A stretch of DNA of 10,528 nt, from assembly GCA_027346205.1 (NCBI GenBank), contig DAIESR010000100.1, positions 1 to 10,528 of the forward strand, in the 5' to 3' direction. The notes under the pieces were generated by a model. The model had not been told where the DNA came from, ran no database searches, and saw only the letters and a program-made list of their open reading frames with translations. This document shows, piece after piece, positions 1 through 6,338 of this stretch. Made by a program: the position numbers and the translations under genes. Positions within the stretch are counted from its first letter, which is position 1. The number at the start of each line of letters is the position of its first letter. Origin of the DNA: Beijerinckiaceae bacterium (GTDB lineage Bacteria; Pseudomonadota; Alphaproteobacteria; Rhizobiales; Beijerinckiaceae).

Positions 1-134
1 TCCCACCAACCGGCTGGCGGAGGCGGCGCGGGCGGCGCCTTCGTATTTGGCAGATCCGAGGCGAAGGCGGCCCCCCCTGCCAGGCTAATCGGAAGCGCAA
101 GCGCAAACGCAGCCGTGATATTAGGCAGTCTCAT
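1..134 (-). CDS. Exported protein, probable outer-membrane beta-barrel protein/porin (5' part only)
   Basis: The gene reads leftward and runs off the left edge, so only about 44 N-terminal codons are present. Seen: ATG at 134-132, preceded by a good Shine-Dalgarno (GAAGGAG, then CTGTTT, then ATG). The protein opens with a signal peptide, MRLPNITAAF followed by a hydrophobic stretch and GGAAFA, with likely cleavage after residue 25 (AFA|SD). The mature start, SDLPNTKAPPAPPPPAGWW, is a proline-rich linker. Family knowledge: a short DLPxxKAPP-type linker after the signal peptide is common in outer-membrane beta-barrel proteins and porins of Hyphomicrobiales. The barrel itself lies outside the window, so the product is inferred from the N-terminus alone; another secreted protein with the same leader style is possible. 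Confidence 0.6.
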   Translation of the reverse strand, partial: MRLPNITAAFALALPISLAGGAAFASDLPNTKAPPAPPPPAGWW

Positions 135-202
135 AAACAGCTCCTTCAACCTGACATACCAATTGCGTCAAAAATGCGCGCATGGGCGAAGCTAGGCAAG
201 GC

Positions 203-375
203 AAACTACCAAGCAAATGCCTATTTTATATTCAATTTATGTAATCATGAACTTGATTTAGCCATTATGTGCTAAAAATATCACTTATTATACATGACAA
301 AGCTGATCAATTATATATCATATGCTTTCATATATATATTATGCTTTTTTATATAGCTGTAGCTGAACAGTAGAT
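203..375. promoter_or_regulatory. AT-rich block upstream of the exported-protein gene
   Basis: By direct count bases 221-360 hold 31 G/C of 140 (22%), against a clearly GC-rich remainder of the window. The block has long TA runs and two copies of ATGCTTT (322-328 and 341-347). On the minus strand, facing the leftward gene, TGTATAAT lies at 294-287: a perfect -10 hexamer with an extended TG. No good -35 hexamer sits at the usual spacing. Such a block is plausible as a curved or easily melted promoter region, or as a site for an AT-binding nucleoid protein. A -10 match can easily arise by chance in such AT-rich DNA. No gene is recognised here. Confidence 0.4.
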
Positions 376-1019
376 AATCATATTGCATTGATATTCCTTG
401 TTGAAAATATGAGCACACCGTCGCGAGCCTGCGCGCCTTGGGCATGTCCCGAAAAAGCCCATACGAACGTCGGCGCATCCCTGCGGTCCGAAAGAGAGAA
501 GCGGATCGTCGCGGTAAGGCTGGGCTTCAGCGGTCTCGTTTGGTGCCAGCGATTTGCGCGGCCCAAGGACCCGTCACGCAAAACGCAGCATCGAGGACGG
601 CATTTTCAGACATGCCTCGATCGGTCTATGTGTTTCAGCGTGCTCACAAAAAGCCTTCGCACAGCCCCGCAACGGGTCCGATTCGAGGCGCGATTTGCCA
701 AGACAATTTGCCAAGACGACTTGCCATAACAATTGGGCATGACGATTTGGCAGCGTCCGCCTCGTTGGCGCCCGCGCGTCGAAGCGCAATATGATCGACG
801 TCATAGCGGATGATCAGCGCGAGCAGGTCACGCGCAATCTTCAGATGCCACGCCTCGCGAGATTTCCAGCGTCTGCCGATCCGCGGGAATCATTCGATCC
901 AGAATAAACACTCAAATTCGATGTGTTGGAACATGTTCTCATCAGCGAGACATCGGAGCGCGCGCTGCGCCATCGCTCCATGATGACGGGACGGCGCAGA
1001 CAAGCCATTGCCAAAAAAT
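376..1019. other. Long gap without a recognised gene
   Basis: Between the AT-rich block and the amtB terminator I recognise no gene. Several open frames of 60-120 codons overlap on both strands between 378 and 804, but they contradict one another, show no family motif and look like GC-driven open frames. A minus-strand frame is open from 889 to 644 (81 codons). Its first part reads like ordinary protein (for example WKSREAWHLKIARDLLALI, then IRYDVDHIALRR), but it has no in-frame ATG or GTG and crosses a 13-bp tandem repeat, so it can at most be a gene remnant. A 10-bp palindrome GAACATGTTC lies at 929-938. The stretch may hold decayed or repeated sequence; I cannot say which. Confidence 0.4.
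692..756. repeat. Degenerate 13-bp tandem repeat, about 5 copies
   Basis: Units read GATTTGCCAAGAC (692-704), AATTTGCCAAGAC (705-717), GACTTGCCATAAC (718-730), AATTGGGCATGAC (731-743), then a decaying fifth copy GATTTGGCAGCGT (744-756). The first two differ at one base only, and divergence grows to the right. The period is not a multiple of three, which argues against a coding repeat. A spacing of 13 bp is a little over one helical turn, so a protein-binding array is possible, but slippage in non-coding DNA explains it as well. Confidence 0.75.
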
Positions 1020-1050
1020 ATCGCGGCGGAGATATGCTCTCCGCCGCGAT
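1011..1050 (-). terminator. Intrinsic terminator of glnK-amtB
   Basis: A perfect 13-bp inverted repeat, ATCGCGGCGGAGA (1020-1032) and TCTCCGCCGCGAT (1038-1050), encloses a 5-base loop. Read on the minus strand it lies 28 bases past the amtB stop and is followed by a T-rich run (ATTTTTTGG, complement of 1011-1019). GC-rich stem plus U-tract is the classic Rho-independent layout, so transcription from glnK-amtB should end here. Confidence 0.88.
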
Positions 1051-1078
1051 CAACAATCGAATATTGATCGGCAGTCGA

Positions 1079-2563
1079 TCAATAATTATAGGCGCGCTCG
1101 CCGTGATCGGTGACGTCGAGACCTTCGCGCTCGGCCTCCGGCTTCGGACGCAAGCCGACGAGCAGATCGACGACCTTGTAGAGGATCGCGGAACCAATGC
1201 CCGAATAAAGCAGGGTCGCAAGCACGGCCTTGCCCTGGGCAATCATCTGGGTCACGAGATCATAAGTGCCAGCATTGCCGTGAGCGAAATTGGTATAATC
1301 CGTAATGCCGACACCGCCGAGCACCGGATTGACCAGAATGCCGGTTGCCAAAGCGCCGGTGATGCCGCCGATGCAGTGAACCCCGAAGACATCGAGCGCA
1401 TCGTCATAGCCAAACTTGTTCTTGATCACCGAGACGAAGAAGAAGCAGATCGGCGACACGATCAAGCCGAGGACGATCGCCCCCATCGGCCCGGCAAAGC
1501 CGGAAGCCGGCGTGACAGCGACGAGACCGGCAACCGCGCCAGAGACGAGGCCCAGCATCGAGGGCTTGCCCTTGACGATCCATTCGACAAATTGCCAGGA
1601 GAGCGCCGCGGCGCAGGTCGCAACCATCGTATTCACGAAGGCCAAAGCCGTCGCGCCATTCGCCTCGAGGTTTGACCCGGCATTGAAGCCAAACCACCCG
1701 ACCCACAGAAGTGAGGCGCCGATCATCGTCATCGTGAGCGAATGCGGCGGGAAGGATTCCTTGCCATGCCCCAAGCGCGGCCCAACGATCAGAGCCCCGA
1801 CAAGACCAGCGATACCGGAGTTGATATGGACGACGGTGCCGCCGGCGAAATCGAGCGAACCGGCCTGAGCAAGCCAGCCTGCGGCGGACGTGACCGAGTC
1901 GAGCTTGGCTTGCGCCGCCGCCTTGGCCGCAGGCGTGGCAGCCGCGGCCAGAGCCTTTGCCGCCGCCGCGACATCATCAGGTGCGGCGACAGCCCAAACC
2001 CAATGCGCGATCGGGAAATAGATCAGCGAGACCCAGAGGAAGATGAACAGCATGATCGCCGAAAATTTGGTCCGCTCCGCAAGGCCGCCGATGATCAGCG
2101 CCGGCGTGATCATCGCGAATGTCATCTGGAAAACCATATAGGCATATTCCGGAATGACGACGCCATTCGAGAAGGTCGCGACCACCGAGTCCGGGGTGAC
2201 GCCCTTCAGGAAGGCCTTACCGAGACTGCCGATATAGGCCACATAGGGACCGCTCGTATCGCCGAGCGCGATTGAATAGCCATAGAGGCACCACAAGATG
2301 CCGACCATCGCCACGATCGCAAAGACCTGCGTGAAAATGGACAGAGCATTTTTGGTGCGCGCAAGGCCACCGTAGAATAAGGCAAGGCCGGGAACCGACA
2401 TCATCAAAACGAGAGCGCTCGATGTGAGCATCCAGGCAGTATCGCCCTTGTTGGGAACGGGCGCGGCCACTGTATCGGCAAGGGCCATCGTGCTCAGCGC
2501 AATGACGCCGAGGAGCCCGAGACCGGCGACCCACGCGGTCCGGGAAAGCGGAACAAGCTTCAT
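1079..2563 (-). CDS. amtB: Ammonium transporter AmtB
   Basis: Inner-membrane Amt/Rh/MEP-family channel that takes up ammonium when nitrogen is scarce. The 494-residue product starts with a signal-like helix (1-30, ending MALAD) and then has the multi-helix Amt body. Hallmarks seen: GGTVVHIN with the first pore histidine (H246), VFGVHCIGG with the second (H396), D238 of LDFAGG, the Phe-gate contexts MTFAMIT (F149) and GWFGFNAGS (F293), and the C-terminal tail EGLDVTDHGERAYNY, which in this family carries the GlnK-responsive control element. It is longer than the E. coli protein (about 428) mainly because of an Ala/Lys-rich insertion at about 191-228, in the predicted periplasmic loop between helices M4 and M5; as far as I recall this is common in alphaproteobacterial AmtB. 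Start: ATG behind CCAGGAG. It follows glnK by 28 bases and surely shares its transcript; the partner GlnK is expected to plug the channel from the cytoplasm. Confidence 0.97.
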   Translation of the reverse strand: MKLVPLSRTAWVAGLGLLGVIALSTMALADTVAAPVPNKGDTAWMLTSSALVLMMSVPGLALFYGGLARTKNALSIFTQVFAIVAMVGILWCLYGYSIALGDTSGPYVAYIGSLGKAFLKGVTPDSVVATFSNGVVIPEYAYMVFQMTFAMITPALIIGGLAERTKFSAIMLFIFLWVSLIYFPIAHWVWAVAAPDDVAAAAKALAAAATPAAKAAAQAKLDSVTSAAGWLAQAGSLDFAGGTVVHINSGIAGLVGALIVGPRLGHGKESFPPHSLTMTMIGASLLWVGWFGFNAGSNLEANGATALAFVNTMVATCAAALSWQFVEWIVKGKPSMLGLVSGAVAGLVAVTPASGFAGPMGAIVLGLIVSPICFFFVSVIKNKFGYDDALDVFGVHCIGGITGALATGILVNPVLGGVGITDYTNFAHGNAGTYDLVTQMIAQGKAVLATLLYSGIGSAILYKVVDLLVGLRPKPEAEREGLDVTDHGERAYNY

Positions 2564-2591
2564 CTCTCACTCCTGGATATTGAAGGTATTT

Positions 2592-2930
2592 TCAGATGGC
2601 GTCGGCGTCGCGTTCGCCGGTGCGGATGCGGTAGGCATGATCGAGAGGTACGACGAAGACCTTGCCATCACCGATTTCGCCCGTGCGGGCGGCCGACGCG
2701 ATCGCTTCGACTGCGGCCGGGGCAAGATCTGAGGGAAGAGCCACTTCGATCTTCAATTTGGGCAGAAATTGCACGGCATATTCGGCGCCGCGGTAAATTT
2801 CTGTATGTCCTTTCTGTCGGCCGTAGCCTTTCACTTCGGTCACAGTCATTCCATGCACGCCGGCCGCAGTAAGCGCCTCGCGCACGTCATCGAGCTTGAA
2901 CGGCTTAATGATCGCCATCACGATTTTCAT
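2592..2930 (-). CDS. glnK: PII nitrogen regulatory protein GlnK
   Basis: Trimeric cytoplasmic PII signal protein that reads 2-oxoglutarate, ATP/ADP and glutamine status. The product has 112 residues, the normal PII length. Seen: the N-terminal strand MKIVMAIIKPFKLDDV; the T-loop GHTEIYRGAEYAVQFLPK with the uridylylation target Y51; the B-loop TGEIGDGKVFV (83-93); and the C-terminal RIRTGERDADAI with the nucleotide-binding arginines. Start chosen: ATG at 2930-2928 behind GGGAGGCAAC, which gives the exact family N-terminus; an open frame reaching 46 codons further upstream is non-homologous and should be ignored. GlnK is preferred over GlnB because amtB follows 28 bases downstream, the widespread glnK-amtB pair; glnB is usually next to glnA. 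Uridylylation by GlnD is expected to release AmtB. Regulation by NtrC and sigma-54 would be usual, but I find no convincing site upstream. Confidence 0.96.
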   Translation of the reverse strand: MKIVMAIIKPFKLDDVREALTAAGVHGMTVTEVKGYGRQKGHTEIYRGAEYAVQFLPKLKIEVALPSDLAPAAVEAIASAARTGEIGDGKVFVVPLDHAYRIRTGERDADAI

Positions 2931-3379
2931 GTTGCCTCCCCTGCTTCGCCCATGCAGTCCACCATCGGAACTGCAGGCCCCCATGATGCGGTCTCGGCAC
3001 ACCGCCACCAAAGCGGCCGTGCTCAAGACCCGCATCAAAGGCCATGCCATCGGCATAGGCAAAGGCAAACTCTCGTAACGGTGGCTATTTCATCGAAAAT
3101 GTTGAAAACTTAGCGCGAAGGCAATCAAACATGCCTATTTAAAAGCTATATTCATGTGGCTGCCAAAAATTTAAATCGTGTCTCTACTTATTATATAAGC
3201 ATAATGATTATTATTTACTCACAACCTCGCTGCGCGTCGAAACCGCCCAGCCTTTAACCACTGCGTTCGGGCGGCGCACCCGAATCACCTCGGAAGATCG
3301 GCAGAAGTGAGCGCCCGCGGTCACAAGAGCATGTCCTCATGATGGGATAATCGGCTCCAACAACACACACAGCATATTC
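2931..3379. promoter_or_regulatory. Gap upstream of glnK with AT-rich block; probable promoter region
   Basis: This 449-base gap separates rmuC from glnK, both on the minus strand, so it should hold the end of rmuC and the promoter of glnK-amtB. By count 3121-3220 has 28% G/C. In it, on the minus strand at 3218-3200, GTAAATAATAATCATTATG matches 15 of 19 positions of the E. coli-type Fur box; in AT-rich DNA this may be chance. I looked for a sigma-54 element (TGGCAC-N5-TTGCA): the nearest are TGGCATGGCCTTTGAT (3049-3034), which lacks the essential -12 GC, and AGGCATGTTTGATTGC (3136-3121), whose GG-GC spacing is 11 instead of 10. Neither is convincing. No terminator with a U-tract follows rmuC. 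No gene is seen. Confidence 0.45.
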
Positions 3380-4534
3380 TCAACTCTGCTCAGCCTCGGT
3401 GAACGGGCCGGCGAAACGCCCATCCGCCCCGCCTTGCACCGCGTCCGGCGCGGTGAAATCCATCTGGTCGATCCGATCGCTGCGCTTGCCGATCTTCTCC
3501 ACCGAAACGCCGATCGCAGTGACATCGTCTTGCGCCTGGCGAAAATGCGTGCCGAGCTTGCCAACGCGTTCGCGCAGCCTGCCGACATCTTCAACGAGAC
3601 GGCGGGTTTCGATCTGGATCTCATGCGCTTGTTCGCGCACGCGCGCATCGCGCACGATCGCCTGCATGACCTGCATGGCCATGACGAGCAGCGACGGCGA
3701 AACGATGATGATGCGGCTTCTATGCGCTTTCTGAATTACATCCTCGAAATGCTCGGCGAGATCCGCATAAAGCGATTCGGACGGCACGAAGAGGATCGCG
3801 AGATCCTGCGTCTCGCCGGGCAGAAAATAACGCTCGGCGATATCGCGAATATGTTTGCCGACATCGGCACGCACCTGTGTCGCCGCTTGGTTCTTCGCGG
3901 CTTCATTGGCCGCCTCCCGCATGGCAGTGAAGGATTCGAGCGGAAATTTCGCATCGACGACAAGGCCTCGGTCGTCCCCAGGCAGGCGAATGACGCAATC
4001 CGGCCGACAGCGGTTCGACAATGTGGGCTGGAATTCATAGGCGCAGGCCGGCAGCGCATCACGAATGATGGCTTCCATCCGGCCCTGGCCGAAAGCACCG
4101 CGCGCCTGTTTGTTAGAGAGGATGTCCTTGAGACCGATCACCTCTTCGGTGAGACCTGTCAGCCGCGCCTGCGCCGCATCGATCACAGCGAGCCTTTCAT
4201 TGAGCTTGGCGAGGCTTTCATTCGCGCTGCGGCTCTGATCCTCGAGGCCGCGGCTGACCCTTGCGCCAACGGCGTCCAACCGTTCCGTCACGACGCGCGC
4301 GAGATCGGAATGCCGGGCACCGAGATAGTCCCCCATGCCGCGCATACGGCCGGTCAATTCGGACTGAGACTGCATCAGCGCCGCCAGTCTATCCGAGAGT
4401 TCAGCCTGACGTTCCGCCGCGTCCGCCGCATCCTGTCGCCGCATTTGCCCGGCCCGGACCGCAGCAATGGCGACGATCAGCAGCAACGCCAAGGCAAGCC
4501 CCAGCAAAGCCAACAGCAGATCGAATGTGCTCAC
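3380..4534 (-). CDS. rmuC: DNA recombination protein RmuC homologue
   Basis: RmuC-family protein with a predicted nuclease-like core; in E. coli it limits recombination at inverted repeats. The exact reaction is unproven. Seen, numbered from the GTG start (384 residues): a membrane helix at about 4-27 (LLLALLGLALALLLIVAIAA), a long coiled-coil/Ala-Glu-Arg-rich region at about 30-140, then the conserved core with GQGRMEAIIRDAL, PDCVIRLP (178-185) and LVVDAKFPLESF (191-202). The D179 ... D194-A-K196 arrangement fits a PD-(D/E)XK-like site. LFVPSESLYADL and a second coiled coil follow. Start: GTG at 4534-4532 is preferred because CGGAG lies 5 bases upstream and it puts the membrane helix at the N-terminus. 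ATG at 4570 (12 residues longer) has a weak RBS, and ATG at 4660 (42 longer) adds an atypical basic leader. Next to def-fmt-truA, as in many Hyphomicrobiales; it points away from them here. Confidence 0.92.
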   Translation of the reverse strand: MSTFDLLLALLGLALALLLIVAIAAVRAGQMRRQDAADAAERQAELSDRLAALMQSQSELTGRMRGMGDYLGARHSDLARVVTERLDAVGARVSRGLEDQSRSANESLAKLNERLAVIDAAQARLTGLTEEVIGLKDILSNKQARGAFGQGRMEAIIRDALPACAYEFQPTLSNRCRPDCVIRLPGDDRGLVVDAKFPLESFTAMREAANEAAKNQAATQVRADVGKHIRDIAERYFLPGETQDLAILFVPSESLYADLAEHFEDVIQKAHRSRIIIVSPSLLVMAMQVMQAIVRDARVREQAHEIQIETRRLVEDVGRLRERVGKLGTHFRQAQDDVTAIGVSVEKIGKRSDRIDQMDFTAPDAVQGGADGRFAGPFTEAEQS

Positions 4535-4539
4535 CGGCA

Positions 4540-4543
4540 CTCC
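4540..4543 (-). promoter_or_regulatory. Shine-Dalgarno that decides the rmuC start
   Basis: On the minus strand the sequence reads CGGAGTGCCG followed by GTG: GGAG at 4543-4540, five bases before the GTG codon. The two upstream ATG candidates (4570, 4660) lack a comparable site, so this motif is the main ground for the GTG start. Confidence 0.55.
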
Positions 4544-4752
4544 GATGGCGAATTGAAAGAAGCGCTCCATCCAAGACGCTTTAGCCGATTCGCGCGGCCA
4601 TCGGAACGAATAAAGAACAGGTCTCCAAGTCCTCGGCGCATATTTCATTCCTTCGCGCATCAGACAAAAAACAACCTGCGACTTAAGCCGTTACAAATTG
4701 CTAACCATGCACGGCCTACAGTCGCAACATAAAGCGATTGGTTCATGCGCCC

Positions 4753-6108
4753 ATGGTTTCTCAAATCACTTTCGATTCCCTTCGTCACTATCACGAAGTC
4801 GACGATCAATGCGTTGCGACCCTCAGAGAGCACAAGGCGTTTCTCATCGAGATATTTACCGAGCATCTCGATGGGTGTTATGAGCATTTGTGGCGCTTCG
4901 CAGACGGCATGTCTCTCTTCGACAGAAAGGAGACACTCGGCATCGCGAAAGAAAGACAAATTCGGCACTGGTCGCTTTTGTTCGAGGCGCGGTTCGATGC
5001 GGACTACCACGCCTCAGCGAAATTGATTTTCGACATGCGCATCCGTTTTGGGCTCGGCCCAGAATGGTACACGGGCGGCTATTGCTACATCGCGGCCCGC
5101 ATGCGCGAAGCGATCGCGGAGCGATTCCCGAACCGAATATTGCGGTTTTTCGCTTCGCGGCGGCGCCAGAATTTGCAGCTGGCCGTCTTGCGCGTCCTGA
5201 TGCTCGACATGGCCTATTCGATCGGCATCTCTCTCGAATGGACCAGACAAGAGCGCGTAGAAGCCTTCAACCGTCTCGGACACTCGTTCGAGGAAGCCGT
5301 TGGCGGCATTGCCGGCCGCGTGCTCTCCACGGCGGAGCATTTACGCGGGACGGCATCGACTTTGACCCATTCGGCCGAGAGCACCAATCTCCAGTCCATG
5401 GCTGCCGCGACGGCTTCCAAACAAGCGGCGACGAGCGTCGAGGCCATTGCTTCGGCCACCGGTCATCTCTCGCAGGCGATTGGCGAGATCAGCGCCCAGG
5501 TTCACCAGTCAAACCGAATCGCCGGTCATGCCGCCATCGAAGCCGACCAGACTTATGCCGAAGTGCGCGGGCTCGCCGAGGTCGCCGACCGGATCGGCGG
5601 CATCGTCGAACTCATTCGCAATATCGCCGGCCAAACCAATATGCTCGCGCTCAACGCAACGATCGAGGCGGCACGAGCCGGCGATGCCGGGCGTGGCTTT
5701 GCCATCGTGGCGCAGGAGGTCAAGAGCCTCGCCGATGCAACGGCACGGGCAACCGCCGAGATCGGCGCCCAAGTGACCGGGATTCAGGACGCGACGCAGC
5801 ATGTCTCCGCTTTCATCGCTTCGATCGCGAGCACGACGAGGCAGGTAAGTTCCATAGCCGTCGCCGTCGAAGACGCCGTCGCCGAACAGGCCCAGGTGAC
5901 GCAAGAGATCGCCCGTCGCATCCGGGAAGCCTCGGATGGAACGAACGAGGTCACTTCGAATATTGTCGGCGCTACGCGATCTGCTGCCGATTCGAGCCAG
6001 GCGGCGAAGGAGCTGTTGCAATCGGCCACCGACCTGACCGGCCAGGCCGGCGTCCTCTCCAAACATGTCGAGGACTTGATGTGCACGATCCGCAGCGCCT
6101 GCGCGTAA
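4753..6108 (+). CDS. Globin-coupled sensor / methyl-accepting chemotaxis protein, with Arg at the proximal haem-ligand position
   Basis: Soluble chemoreceptor of the HemAT type: an N-terminal sensor globin (about 1-165) joined to an MCP signalling domain (about 180-445), 451 residues, no membrane segment and no signal peptide. Globin hallmark seen: [12 protein letters not shown] (99-110), which matches the family pattern H-x-R-I-G-L-x-P-x-W-Y-x-G-G-Y. The residue expected to be the haem-binding proximal His is R96 (FDMRIRFGL, codon CGC at 5038-5040). H86 lies ten residues earlier and does not occupy that place. The MCP hairpin tip is intact: [20 protein letters not shown] (291-310), then [15 protein letters not shown] (313-327). 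There is no C-terminal CheR/CheB-tethering pentapeptide. Oxygen sensing is usual for the family; with R96 haem binding is doubtful. Start: ATG 4753 preferred over an in-frame TTG at 4738; neither has a strong RBS. It stands between rmuC (divergent) and def. No other chemotaxis gene is in the window. Confidence 0.9.
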   Translation: MVSQITFDSLRHYHEVDDQCVATLREHKAFLIEIFTEHLDGCYEHLWRFADGMSLFDRKETLGIAKERQIRHWSLLFEARFDADYHASAKLIFDMRIRFGLGPEWYTGGYCYIAARMREAIAERFPNRILRFFASRRRQNLQLAVLRVLMLDMAYSIGISLEWTRQERVEAFNRLGHSFEEAVGGIAGRVLSTAEHLRGTASTLTHSAESTNLQSMAAATASKQAATSVEAIASATGHLSQAIGEISAQVHQSNRIAGHAAIEADQTYAEVRGLAEVADRIGGIVELIRNIAGQTNMLALNATIEAARAGDAGRGFAIVAQEVKSLADATARATAEIGAQVTGIQDATQHVSAFIASIASTTRQVSSIAVAVEDAVAEQAQVTQEIARRIREASDGTNEVTSNIVGATRSAADSSQAAKELLQSATDLTGQAGVLSKHVEDLMCTIRSACA

Positions 6109-6112
6109 AGCC

Positions 6113-6136
6113 AAGCCAGACGATAAGCCAGACTGT
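6113..6136. repeat. Two-copy 12-bp direct repeat
   Basis: AAGCCAGACGAT (6113-6124) is followed at once by AAGCCAGACTGT (6125-6136); the first nine bases are identical. It begins four bases after the chemoreceptor stop codon. Probably a small duplication in non-coding DNA. Confidence 0.5.
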
Positions 6137-6212
6137 GGGATCATCGCCCTGCTCCGGGTAGACCAATTGCGGCGCAGTGCTTGCTTCCGTTAGCGCGCAG
6201 CTTTGATTTTGA

Positions 6213-6252
6213 GCGTTTCCCGGTCGGATGATTCCATCCGACCGGGAAACGC
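6213..6252. repeat. Perfect 18-bp inverted repeat with 4-base loop
   Basis: GCGTTTCCCGGTCGGATG (6213-6230), loop ATTC, then its exact reverse complement CATCCGACCGGGAAACGC (6235-6252). A stem this long and perfect would form a very stable RNA hairpin on either strand. No T-run follows on the plus strand, and on the minus strand only a mixed TCAAAATCAAAG, so it is not a classic intrinsic terminator, although it could stop or protect the chemoreceptor transcript. It lies 105 bases after that gene and 87 before def. It may also be one copy of a dispersed palindromic element; I cannot count copies from one window. Confidence 0.85.
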
Positions 6253-6264
6253 CAACCGCGGAAA

Positions 6265-6293
6265 TTGACCAATTCCCGCTTGATGCTTATGTC
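6265..6293 (+). promoter_or_regulatory. Possible -35/-10 promoter for def
   Basis: TTGACC (6265-6270), five of six to the -35 consensus, then 17 bases, then TATGTC (6288-6293), a weak -10 with only the TAT start conserved. It would give a leader of roughly 40 bases to the def start and lies just beyond the large inverted repeat, which would insulate it from the upstream gene. Position is sensible, match is modest. Confidence 0.3.
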
Positions 6294-6338
6294 ATAGATA
6301 CGACATTTGCAGCATTGCGATTTTTGGCGTGGAGAGCC

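Noticed and set aside
388..794. Overlapping plus and minus frames of 62-118 codons in the left gap
   Set aside because: Mutually exclusive, no RBS, no recognised motif, and they cross the 13-bp non-triplet repeat.
929..938. GAACATGTTC as a LexA box
   Set aside because: The alphaproteobacterial LexA motif needs direct GTTC repeats seven bases apart; this is an inverted palindrome without that spacing.
923..1675. 250-codon plus-strand frame over the 3' end of amtB
   Set aside because: Antisense shadow of amtB; it also runs through the amtB terminator.
3034..3049. Sigma-54 promoter TGGCAT-N5-TTGAT ahead of glnK
   Set aside because: The near-invariant -12 GC is GA; not reported as a promoter.
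2931..3068. Longer GlnK with 46 extra N-terminal residues
   Set aside because: The PII N-terminus is MKIVMAIIKPF and a strong RBS stands directly before that ATG; the extension is not homologous.
3434..4732. 432-codon plus-strand open frame opposite rmuC
   Set aside because: Lies antisense to a gene with clear family motifs; its sequence is low in hydrophobic pattern, rich in Arg/His/Asp and shows no motif. GC-driven shadow.
4890..6161. 423-codon plus-strand frame overlapping the chemoreceptor
   Set aside because: Arg-rich frame-shifted reading of the receptor gene; no motif, no RBS, and the receptor frame carries unmistakable MCP motifs.
6228..6338. Longer Def starting at ATG 6228
   Set aside because: The ATG sits in the inverted repeat without an RBS; the ATG at 6339 has GGAGAG and the family N-terminus.
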